Part shown: in pieces, positions 42,901 to 53,513 of the stretch | Layout of the letters: the number at the start of each line of letters is the position of its first letter | Numbering within the stretch: position 1 is the first letter of the stretch | From: Pyricularia pennisetigena | Taxonomy: Eukaryota; Ascomycota; Sordariomycetes; Magnaporthales; Pyriculariaceae | Reading direction: 5' to 3' | NCBI RefSeq assembly: GCF_004337985.1 | Contig: NC_043744.1 | Location: 684,730-748,729, forward strand | Length of the DNA stretch: 64,000 nucleotides | Made by a program: the position numbers and the translations under genes | Notes under the pieces: model-generated | What the model was told of the DNA's origin: nothing | Database searches by the model: none | What the model saw: only the letters and a program-made list of their open reading frames with translations

Positions 42901-44770
42901 GCGAATCGCTGTGTATCCTGTTTGTTGCCAAGGCAGCCTGTTCCTTTCGGCTCCGAGCTCAAAGTCAAACCCGAGCAGCGTGGAAGCCCTTTCGAGGCGA
43001 CAAAACAGTACCCAGTCACTCGGAAATCATGTGCATACTAAATCGGTCGGTTGGAGGATGGTGTATCTCGGAGGAGTTCTTTCTTGCAGATTGTACATAT
43101 TCTTTATTTTTTCCGTTGCCAGCTTTCTTTCTTTTGTCGCAAATGAAAAAAAAAAAGAAATAACAAGTTTGGTTTTACAAGTGATTCGCAGGTCCTCTAA
43201 ATTTTTCCGATCTTGGCGATATATGTACATGGACGCAAAGAAGAAAACAAAGGAGATAAAATTGACCTCGTCAATCAATTACGCAACCATCATCAGCTTG
43301 TGTTTTGTATGCCAGTCGATGAAGATGGTGGCTTTGGTGGCGTTGAACCCGGCCCAGAGTTCTGGGACTTGACTTTTTGCAATGTCTTTACTCGGCAGAG
43401 GCGATCCTAAAGTTTTCCCGTTTGGCATTCCAGCGAATCTGCAGTAAACATGAGTGGCGGCAGCTTTTTGCAGATGTTCGGAAGCAAGACGCCCGTAGGT
43501 TGGTTGCATCGCATTCGGCGACCCAAGCTTGGCTTGGTCGCAACGTCCACCAATCACTCTACATCTTTGAGGGCGCTGTCGTCTTCGGATAATCTCGGGC
43601 GGCTGGATGTTTTCCCCTTGCTATCTCTCTAGCGTTGAACTGGCCCTCGAGCGACAAACCCGGGGCTGTACACGGAGCCGAAAGCCGGCTTTTCTTTAAA
43701 CTTATTCCCTTGTTCGGATTAGTCAATCAAAGCTTTACTGTACGCACTCGAGCCACCCGAGACACAACCCCGACCGCCGATACTAAGCTACTGGCAGGGC
43801 TGTTTTTAGTTTGCTTTTTGGCTCAGACGGTTGTGTTTATGGCCTCGGATGCCGTCCAGCCGCGTTCCCGGAGTCAAACTCTATATTCACTGTAGCGTAG
43901 CGAACCCCGTCCTGACCGCCTAGCTATGCAAGCACTAGACTAGCAGTCTAATAATAAGTCTAGTAGTCCTGGTACTTTTCGCCCTCACACAAATCTTGGT
44001 ACATGGCTTGACGAGCCAAAACGCCAAGTAAAGAGTTCTGACAGGTGTCACCACGGATTTAGTCAATGTCCGCACTGCTGTTTCGCTGCGGACATGCTAA
44101 CTGTCAAGCGCATATATATATGCTTGCTACCGGCATCTTGGTTAGAACTAGAGTCTAGGTGCAGGTGTTCAGCCAAACCATATGCAAGAGTGCACACCTG
44201 TTCAGTAATAGAACGCTCGCCTAAGGATGCATCTTTCACCTGCCCAATCTCATTGAGGTATCATGTGCTTGTGACGAGAAGACGTTTGAGGTCCTGTACG
44301 CGCGAACGCGCAGGATATGTCTTGGCCTCAAACTGATCAAATACATTCGCGATCCCCAGTTTTTTTCTCCTTGCCAAGGCCGAATCGACGTTGCTGGAAG
44401 AGTGAGCGTTTTGATAATACCTCTTCTCCTTATGCGCCACTATGAGTTCTGGATTCTTCGCAAGCACCGATGGGCAATCCCAAACCATTTTTTTCGTTTC
44501 TTGTATACTGCCCACAGTCGTGATACCTATAGTGGCGGTTCGGGTATACACGTCATGTCGAATCCTGCGCTCGTGGAGGCCGGAGGAAAGTGAGTCTTAC
44601 ATCTAGGTCGACGTCAACATTCACCCACTTGGAAACTAACAACACTGTGTTGCTTGCAGCGTTGATAGTTTTGGCCACAGTAGGTGCTGCTGTCTGGACC
44701 GAAACTTGACGCTCACGGAAAGAGCCCAATCTAACAATTTTTTACACGTCAAAAGATATCCGGCATCGTA
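42901..44770. other. Intergenic, with possible 5' part of the next gene
   Basis: About 1.9 kb. The last 250 bp may contain upstream exons of the rhodopsin-domain gene: frame at about 44618-44683 reads THLETNNTVLLAALIVLAT, a plausible first membrane segment. The rest has no supported gene. Confidence 0.5.
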
Positions 44771-45866
44771 ATGTCGACAGGGCTCGCAGTTCGTAAGTTT
44801 TCCAGGTCACCCCGAGCTCTATTGACCGCCTTCCTGGTCTCGGGCCTGAATGGGATTGAAAATAACGAGGCATATCGCATCGAAACAGTGGCAAAGCTTG
44901 GCCTGGGTGCACATATCTACACGATTCCGGATGACCGTGTACGGTTGATTTTGAAAATGACCATCTGGCTCACGATCCCCACCTTTAACCTGACAACAGC
45001 CCTCGCCAAGTCGTCGATCCTTGTTTACTTCCTCAAGTTCACCATGTCCAAGCCCTGCATCGGCTTCATCTACGGCACTCTTGTCACAGTGGTGCTCTAC
45101 TGTATCATGGCCGCGGTCTCGATAATGGCGTGCGCGAACAAGGAAGCCAGCTCTCAGGCTAGGCAAGTGGCCAACACCGTTTTCGCCGTGGCCGCCTTCT
45201 TCAACACGGTCACGGACCTGGTTATCCTGCTGCTGCCACTATGGCTGGTCAGGCCGTTACAGATGCCTTTCAAGAGGAAAGTTGGGGTTGGACTGGTGCT
45301 GATGGCCGGTGGCTTGTATGTCGTTTGATTTTGCTTCATCGCTCCACCCCCCCTCCCCTCTCTGCCTCGGAAGCGGATCATTTCTTCGAGAACCAGACGT
45401 ATCGGTATTTTGATCTCTCTGACACAGAACAAACAGCGTCGTCGGCGTCAGCATACAGCGCGTCACGGTGGCCTTGAACCTTCCCAACGCGGATGACATC
45501 ATATTCCGGGGCGGAATCTCAGCTTTATGGGGCTGCGTGGAGATCTGGTCAGGGATAACGTGCGCATGTCTACCGACGCTGAAGCCATTCATCGGATACA
45601 TCATGGGGCCCAAGAATTCACCGCGGAGATATACACCTCCTCCGTCGGAACAGACAAGGCTCGACAAGAGCAATAGGATGAGCGGTCGGCCGCAGTCCGG
45701 GGACCCGTGGGCCTTATCGACCGGGCAGACCAGAAATTCGATGGCCGTATTGGAGCCGCCCGAGCAGGCGTGGATTGCAAGCAACTTGCGCAGGGGAATG
45801 GGCTCTGCATGTACTTGTACGGCAGAAAAGGGCAAGCGCCAGCTTGAACCGGATCAAATGTGTTGA
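44771..45866 (+). CDS. Rhodopsin-domain (PTH11-like) membrane protein, 5' end uncertain
   Basis: Exons 44771-45315 and 45437-45866 give 324 residues from the first in-frame ATG. Recognisable family parts: ETVAKLGLGAHIY (after TM2), WLTIPTFNLTTALAKSSILVYFLKF (TM3), VTVVLYCIMAAVSIMACANKEAS (TM4), VFAVAAFFNTVTDLVILLLPLWLVRPLQ (TM5), KVGVGLVLMAGGLFVV (TM6 across the splice) and FRGGISALWGCVEIWSGITCACLPTLKPF (TM7), then a cytosolic tail ending LEPDQMC. The TM1 and the usual W-x-D-D motif of TM2 are missing. An upstream exon ending at 44682 joined by an intron (GTAGGT donor, CTAAC branch, AAG acceptor before 44760) would supply TM1 in frame, but I found no start codon that fits. It is either a gene with unresolved first exons or one decayed at its 5' end. 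Confidence 0.65.
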
Positions 45867-46730
45867 GCTTGATCAAACTGGTGCCAGATACAAGAGAGGG
45901 TAATTTGATTTCAGGATGCTAGTGAGTAAAGACACTAATGAAACAAGACATAAACACGAAGAGTCACTCTAAAGTTTATTGCATCATGTGCCAGCACGAC
46001 CAATTCTTTTTTCCATTCAGATACCAGTATGCAAATCCGTCTTGCAAATTCCGACAGAAGTGGGTGTGTATGACAAAGCTTCAAACGCCGCAAATCAAAG
46101 CCCGACAGGACGTCAAAAGCTGCAAAAGCGAGGCAGAACTGAACCCCCGCACCGGTGTTCGACCTTTACCCCCACGACCGCTTTTTACCGACCATGTAGC
46201 GCCGTGCCGTCCCGCTGACCATTTGTGGCACAGGATTAGCAGATCCCGACCTGCGAGGCCGTGAGCAAAACTGGACTTTTTGCAGCTCCGTCAAATCATT
46301 CGATATTTTGTGGATAAATCAGGAATCAACACCGATATCACCCGAGCAGATCCTGCGCCAGCTTTGTTGAACAGCGATTTTTTGCCGACTCGACAGCGAA
46401 AACTTTGCTGTATTCTTGCTTCTAGTGGCCACGAATGCTATGGCGACGGGATTTGAAAGAAAAGGAGGTAGTTCTCGGCACGTTGCATGAGGACGATCAA
46501 TGCAATATTGAGAGGCCGTGGATGTGAGTTCAACAACGAGAACCACCTACTGCATTCCTGGCGCATATTTCGGGGTTTGGTAAACGTAATAACCGAGATG
46601 TGAGATTTCGAATGGGATGCAGTCTTTGATAGTAATCAGTCTGGGCTTGCGCCTTGTCCCGAGACAAGTCCGAAAATGGGCTCACTGTCGATTTGCGTCG
46701 GTAATCAAGCCACTCTAGTCAAGTGACAAG
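45867..46730. other. Intergenic, no gene seen
   Basis: About 0.86 kb before the cyanide hydratase promoter. Confidence 0.55.
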
Positions 46731-46738
46731 TATATAAA
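46731..46738 (+). promoter_or_regulatory. TATA box of cyanide hydratase
   Basis: TATATAAA 134-141 bp upstream of the ATG at 46872. Confidence 0.6.
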
Positions 46739-46871
46739 GAAGGGAGATTACATATCCTAGAGGAAGTTTGGAGATTGCTATTCTCACCTTCGAAATCAGC
46801 ACGTCCGACAAAAATAATATCAGTGAGCTTGGAAAATCAAGCTCATCGGGTCTCTCGTCAATATATTCAAC

Positions 46872-48224
46872 ATGTCCATCACCAAGTACAAGGCGGCTGC
46901 TGTCACCTCGGAGCCGGGAGTGAGTCTCAGACCGGATACGCAGTCAATCATCTGGATTCGTGCTAAATTTCTGATCCTGTCATAGTGGTTTGATCTCGAG
47001 GCCGGCGTTCAGAAGACTATCAACTTTATCAATGAGGCTGGCCAAGCGGGGGCCAAGCTTGTTGCCTTTCCCGAAGTCTGTGAGTTGCCATTCATGGTAT
47101 CGAGAGTGAGAATTTGGTGCAAAATGATGCTGACAAAGCCGAGCAAAGGGATTCCGGGCTACCCCTATTGGATGTGGAAGGTTAACTACTTGCAGAGCCT
47201 CCCGATGCTCAAGGCCTACCGCGAGAACTCTCTTAAGGTTGACTCGGACGAGATGCGCCGCATCCGGCGCGCGGCCCGCAACAACAACATCTACGTCTCA
47301 TTAGGATTCTCCGAGATTGACCACGCAACCCTATATCTGGCGCAGGTGCTGATTGGCCCGGATGGCGAGGTGCTCAATCACCGGCGCAAGATCAAGCCAA
47401 CGCACGTCGAGAAGCTCGTCTATGGCGATGGCTCCGGTGATAGCTTCATGCCCGTGACGCAAACAACATTGGGCCGCGTGGGTCAACTCAACTGTTGGGA
47501 GAACATGAATCCGTTCCTCAAGTCCTTGAGCGTGGCGTCGGGCGTGCAGGTCCATGTCGCTGCGTGGCCCGTGTATCCTGGCGTCGAGCGACAGGTCGCA
47601 CCCGACCCAGCCACAAACTACGCCGATACGGCGTCGGACCTTGTGACGCCCGCATTTGCCATTGAGACGGGAGCCTGGGTTCTGGCGCCATTCCAGCGGC
47701 TCAGCGTCGAGGGGCTCAAGAAGACTACGCCTGCGGGAGTCGAGCCCGAGACGGATCCGACGCCGTACAATGGCCACGCTCGCATCTACCGACCTGACGG
47801 CAGCCTGGCGGTGCCCAAGCCCGACAAGGACTTTGACGGTCTGATGTTTGTTGACATTGACATCAACGAGACGCATTTGACCAAGGTCATTGCTGATTTT
47901 GCTGGCCATTACATGAGGTGGGTGGACTTTCATATAGCCAGCTGCTGACCCTGGCCCTAGCCCTAACCCTTCCTTGAATGTGGAATTTTGCTTTTTTGTG
48001 TTTTTGTCCAACCTGGTAATTAATTAATTAGACTAACAATGCAATCAATTCGCAACAAACTCAGGAGCGACCTCATTCGTCTGCTCGTCGACACCCGACG
48101 CAAAGAGCTCATTACCGAAGCGGATCCACAAGGCGGAATCAAGTCTTACAGCACCAGAACCCGCTTGGGTCTGGACAAGGTTTTGGATGATGAAGTTGAG
48201 GAGGGCACGGAGCGCACTGTTTGA
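46872..48224 (+). CDS. Cyanide hydratase (nitrilase superfamily)
   Basis: Converts hydrogen cyanide to formamide; in fungi this detoxifies HCN released by cyanogenic plants. Exons 46872-46919, 46986-47079, 47149-47917 and 48065-48224 give 356 residues, the family length. The start [20 protein letters not shown] matches fungal cyanide hydratases. The catalytic triad is in place: Glu46 in AFPEVWIPGYPYW (across a splice), Lys128 in HRRKIKPTH, Cys163 in [21 protein letters not shown] and [11 protein letters not shown] support hydratase over plain nitrilase. The C-terminal exon encodes [21 protein letters not shown] and a tail involved in spiral assembly in relatives. Intron 2 uses a CAAAG acceptor with CTGAC branch. 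Usually cyanide-inducible; here a TATATAAA box lies upstream. Confidence 0.92.
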
Positions 48225-49081
48225 GTCTGATAAAGACAGAGTGGGTGCAACGAGTTGCCTCAGTTGTGGAATTTTTTTTTTTTTTTTTTTGTAGAACAGG
48301 CAGCCACAGGCAGCAAATCAAATCTCCCCACACCCGCAAACCCAGCAAAAACGAGTGTACAATAGAGGTCTAGTCTTGTCTAAATCTAGAACGCATCGCA
48401 CGCCATCAATCACGTATCTGCAGCCGATAATAAGTTGTTCGGACCTTCCCGTCTGGCAATTACATGAGCTCGCCCCAGGATATCTCCCATCAAGGTGCCC
48501 AGGGGTTGTTTCGAATTGTCCAGACCCTCGCATCAAAGCAGCCGGTTCAGCTGCGAACCCTCGAGAAGCCCTCGCGTATCATGACTTTTTGCCAAGCACC
48601 ATTCATAATTGATGGCGCGCCGACCTGCCTGTTAAGGCAAGTGGAACCTCACATCTCCAATCATCCCCCGGCAACGCCAAGATGGCGATAACAAGCCAAC
48701 TGCCGCTTTTCTCCACGATGCCGCCAGCCCCCTCCCGGTTTACCTGCCAATTTTCATTTAGTCCCCGAACCTGGCGATGCTACATTCCAGAGCTGGCCAT
48801 GGATCTTGTCAAAATTATGCGAGGGGCTCTGGGCGCCATCGCTGGGTACGATGCGACATGCCCGCCAAATCCAGTGAATGGCGGAGGGGAGCCCGGGCCG
48901 CAAACGACAAAATTAAACCTTTTGAATGCTTCTTCAATGTTGCCGTCGTCAGAATATAAGATGGAGATTGATCGCCCCTCTCTCCCTCGCAGCTTCGACT
49001 TCCGGTTCCCTTCCCCACCCCTCACCGCTCGCCACTCACTTCAGACAGCCAGTCAAGTCCAGTCAGGATAGTCAGCCCAAG
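48225..49081. other. Intergenic, carboxypeptidase promoter
   Basis: About 0.86 kb. T19 at 48272-48290 starts 48 nt after the cyanide hydratase stop, on its sense strand. A TATAAG element near 48955 may serve the carboxypeptidase gene. Confidence 0.55.
48272..48290 (+). repeat. T19 homopolymer in 3' flank of cyanide hydratase
   Basis: Uninterrupted T run, probably within the 3' UTR. Confidence 0.95.
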
Positions 49082-50656
49082 ATGAAGTCCTCAATGGTCT
49101 CGTTCTTCCTCTTCGCGCTTGGCCTTGCCAGCGCTGCCACCCTCGCACCCCGCCAGCGTAGCGAGCGAGTGGATTACACCAACTTCAAGGGGCTGCGCGT
49201 GACCCTCGCCGAGCACTCTCAGGAGCTCGAGGACAAGATCGCCGACCTGTCCGCCCACATCCTGAACCCGGGCTCGCAGACCACCCTCGACATCGTCGTC
49301 AGCCCGGGCAACGTTGATGCAATCCGCGCCCTCGTCAACTCGACCGAAGTCGTTGTTGAAAACATGGGTGAAGCGCTTCGCGAGGAGGGTGAGATTGAAG
49401 ATCAGATGCAGCTGTTTGACGATGGCACTTCGACCGTCGCCGCTGTGCCTCCTGGTGAGTATTTGAACTTCCCATGACCATTGCCTTTTTTTTTTTTTTT
49501 TTTCTGTTTCACCAGGTTCCCTGGCTGCATCAACACAGAGCTAACCAATTGTCAAATTATTCAGAGTCGTGGTTTACTGCCTACCACAGCTACAACGACC
49601 ACCTCCAGTTCCTCCGTGATCTGCAGGGCGCCTTCCCCGGTCAGTCCGAGCTCGTCACGGCCGGAGCTTCGGCGGCTGGACGCAGCATCCAGGGTATCCA
49701 CATCTGGGGTTCCGGAGGCAAGGGCTCCAAGCCGGCTGTGCTCTTCCACGGTACAGTCCACGCTCGTGAATGGATCAGCACCATGGTTTGTTGCTCCCTC
49801 TTCTTTAACTTGGTCTTACAAGCTCAAAAAGATGCTAACCTGCCCCTCTTTTGGTCAACTGCAGACCACCGAGTACATGGCCTGGAACCTCCTGACCAAG
49901 TACTCATCCGACGCGTCGATTCGTGCGCTCGTCGACAAGTTCGACTTCTACATCATGCCCATTGTGAACCCAGACGGCTTCGTTTACACGCAGACAAACG
50001 ACCGCCTGTGGCGCAAGAACCGCCAGTCGCGCAGCGGTCAATCGTGCGTCGGCACCGACAACAACCGCAACTGGCCCTACGGCTGGGCCAAGACTGGCGG
50101 CGCCTCCACCAGCCCCTGTGCCGAGACTTACAAGGGCCTCGCAGCCGGCGACACTCCTGAGAACAGGGGTCTGGTCTCTCAGGTCAACGCCCTGAGTAGC
50201 GGAAACGGCATCAGACTGTACATTGACTTCCACAGCTACGGACAGTGAGTTTCTGTCCTACTCTCCAACCAAGCTGCACACCGTTCACTCGTATGTGCCT
50301 CGTAAACTAACACAACATCTCCCAGGTACATCCTCTGGCCCTACGGAGATGACTGCCAGCGCGTCGACCCCGCCGAGACCAGGTGGCAAGCGCTCGCCAC
50401 CAGCGCACGCGACGCAATCCGCGCCGTTTCGGGCACTTCCTACACCATTGGCAACTCTTGCCGCGCTCTCTACATGACCACTGGCGACAGCACGGGCTAC
50501 CTGGCAGGCACTGCTGGCGCCACATACTCCTACACCTACGAGCTCCGCCCACGCTCCGGCAGCGGCACCAGCGGCTTTGTTCTGGCCGCCTCCCAGATCC
50601 AGCCCACCGTCAGGGAGACGTTTGAGGGAGTCAAGATCATGCTGCAGGGCGCTTAA
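49082..50656 (+). CDS. Secreted M14A metallocarboxypeptidase
   Basis: Zinc carboxypeptidase of the A/B type, removing C-terminal residues after propeptide cleavage. Exons 49082-49454, 49565-49785, 49865-50244 and 50326-50656 give 434 residues. Signal peptide [18 protein letters not shown], then an about 100-residue propeptide. The catalytic domain starts near [19 protein letters not shown]. Zinc ligands: HAREW (His and Glu) and His in YIDFHSYGQ; substrate-binding [10 protein letters not shown]; general base Glu in YTYELRP. Intron 1 (110 nt) has T18 on the sense strand 31 nt after the donor. Extracellular protein digestion together with the M28 aminopeptidase is the likely role. Confidence 0.92.
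49486..49503 (+). repeat. T18 homopolymer in carboxypeptidase intron 1
   Basis: Sense-strand T run starting 31 nt after the 5' splice site. Confidence 0.95.
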
Positions 50657-53513
50657 AGTGGCCTTTTGGGGGTCGTGGATCCCTTCCTCGAAGGCGTTTT
50701 CCGAAAGACAGCTAGCGTAGGAGCGGGATCGGTTGACCGAGGTTGGTCTGGGGATGTTATATGCGATGTAAATAGGGTACATAAATCTTTGCGTATATAC
50801 TTTGAGCTCTGAACCAGTCAGTAGTGTAGCGTCCATCTTTTCTTCGCAGTAAGATCGACGAGCCTGTTGATGATTTGGCACCTGCTACCATCACGTGAGA
50901 CCATCAATTAAGACAGATAGTATGGCACGTCGAAATATCAGAGTAAAAGAAGACATCTTGATACCCAATGAAGCTTAGGAAGTATGTTACATGAGTAACG
51001 TCCTGGCCTGGGCTGGTATTTGACTACCCCAAAATGAACTACACAAGTGAATATACTGTTCTTGAAACTGAGTATGAAGTAATTAAACACATGAAATGTC
51101 CAAGTTGAGTATGATAGTGGCAACTGCTTCGTTCTGGCCGGGCTGTGGTTATCCTTGACATGAATGCTGTCTTTTTCATGATCACTAAATGTGAGAAGAG
51201 ATGTCCTTTACCGTCAGGAATCTCTCCTTGTGTCTGTTTGTTAGCAAAAAACAGAGAAGATCCAAGTACACCTCGTCATACAGCTATCCTGGGCGAATGC
51301 CTTCATGAGCCCCTGTTATGGGAACCCCTAGCATAAGGCTGATCCACTTCTATCGCCTAAACTAGCCCAAAACAGCCATCTTGAAATGGTCCAGACTGTT
51401 TCGAGCTCATAGATTATCAACGCGGTCTCATTTTGATTTATTTTTTGTCCCTGTTGTCTTCTTCCATCATGAGTGCCCTTCTTCCAAAAGATATCAAGAT
51501 TGTATTGGGGAAGCCACAACACTCCTGTATGCGGCACCTTTGTTGTTTCTAGTCATCCTCTATTGCCCATTCTCTTACTTTCAATAAACTAATTGTTTGT
51601 TCGTCGATCGTGGCTCGATGAATGAAAACAAGGCGTCACTACCAACATCTGATGCTGCCAAGGTGGCAGAGCTTGATTGCCTATCTTACCTCTGCGTCGT
51701 TACATAATAGCTCATGATTCAAAGCTATCTTTGTTCAGCTTGTACGTATGCATTAACTAGAATATAGGGCCTATGTAGATAATGAATTACTGACCGCATC
51801 GACATGTAGGCTTTCGCGACAAAAAAAAAGGGGGCGCTCGCTGCCTGTCGATGAAAGCCGCCGCCTTATCACAACATGGTGGCATAAAGCTGGCCAAAAT
51901 CCATGCTTTTGGGACATATTTGTATAGAATATTTATTACAGGCTGTGTGAAACGACAGCATTCGGAATAGTCCCAGCTGCTGCCGCCACACCTAACAGTT
52001 TCTGAACGACAAAATATTTGGCAAGTTCCCTATAGATTATCATCACGTTATCATTATTTAGAGGCATAGTTCTGAGTTTCTAGCTGTGTCTTAGGAAAAT
52101 GTAGCCAGGTTTGGAATACGAACCACCCTCCAAAATGCATCCTGCTACATCTAAGCCCATTACAGGATGTGGCCACCTGAAGGACCTTGTAGTTTATTGC
52201 ACTTGTGCAGCGTATGACTTAGCTTCAGGGCCTAAACTCTCGCGGCTTAACATCAACAATTACTCGGGACAGAGACTGGAACCAGCAGCAAAGTCACAAA
52301 GCTCACCATGGCATCTTTTCTCAATTTCAAATGACACAAATTTTGTACAATGGCATCAATTATTTTACCTTCATTTTCAATAGTTTGAGAGCAGCAGTCG
52401 CAAGCTTCCACTCTCAGCAGTGTTCATTCAAGGCCCTCTACACCTTCTCGTTTTCATTATATGGATACTATATGTTGGTATGGATGCAGCAACCCCTGCA
52501 ATATCCTACAAAGACGATTGATTACCATAGCCCCACAGCCTTGAAGACCGCCAGTCGCTTCATCAGCCATGAGAAGTCCCAGCGAAAAAACCCACGGCGC
52601 AGCGAAAGCCACCACCCAACGGAGGTCAGCGATACCGCAAAACTCAACTGCACACGGACGTCCAGCAGATAGGTGAGGAACCACCAAGCTACATTTTCGG
52701 GGTACGAGAGGATGATAGGAATGGCAGAGGACAGGTACAAGAATGTCTGAAGCAGGGCAGAAATAGCCTAATTTGTAGGTATGCGAGTACATTGTTCGAA
52801 GGCATGCAGACAAGGAGACTCACTCGTATATCTATACGACAGAGGCAAAGCCCCTGGAATTCACGTTTGAATTATTCAGACTAGTCTAGGACCTGAGAGG
52901 CTTCAAGCACATTGTGAGAGGGAAGATTATTAAACTTTTTGGCATTTAGTGTTTTCGGCCCAAAGATAAAATTGATAAACCAAATCCTGCAGTCAGTGAT
53001 TATGTGGACTGACATCTAAGCCCCGGCCCAAAGTAAAAGCATACCGAGATGGGCACCAAAGCATTGAACAGGGGGTTTTTTTTTTTTTCAATCATTCCTT
53101 GATTCAACCATATTTATAACTTTCAAAAACGACAAGGAATGATCCACATACAGCTGGCACAACGGGCTACATGCAGGGAAGAATAGTTCAGTTCTTCTAT
53201 ATCCCAGAGACACTGTCTTTGTCTTTTTGCATGGCTCGACAAACATGTAGGGGCTTGCAGCAACCCTCGTTTTTATGTGTTAGTTATGGCCACAGACCTT
53301 ATTCGTGATCAAACCAGCTTTTGTGTTTCCGCTAGCTGGAAATTATTCAGGCATCACTGGTCAAGTAAGTTGCCGACACCATCCCTAACAACAATGTAGC
53401 ACTCATCAAACTTCAGCATATATACATGGACAAGATACCTGTCTGGAGTGCAACATCAATCAGGTACAGACCTCAACTGGTTCGTCTTCCCCGCCCGGTC
53501 GATCCAAAGTATG
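50657..53513. other. 2.9 kb intergenic, no gene seen
   Basis: AT-richer than the flanking genes. No ORF has recognisable motifs, splice continuity or signal peptide. A T13-class run sits near 53070. Confidence 0.55.

Noticed and set aside
52331..52813. ORFs in the 2.9 kb gap between carboxypeptidase and regulator
   Set aside because: Short overlapping ORFs on both strands without motifs or splice continuity.
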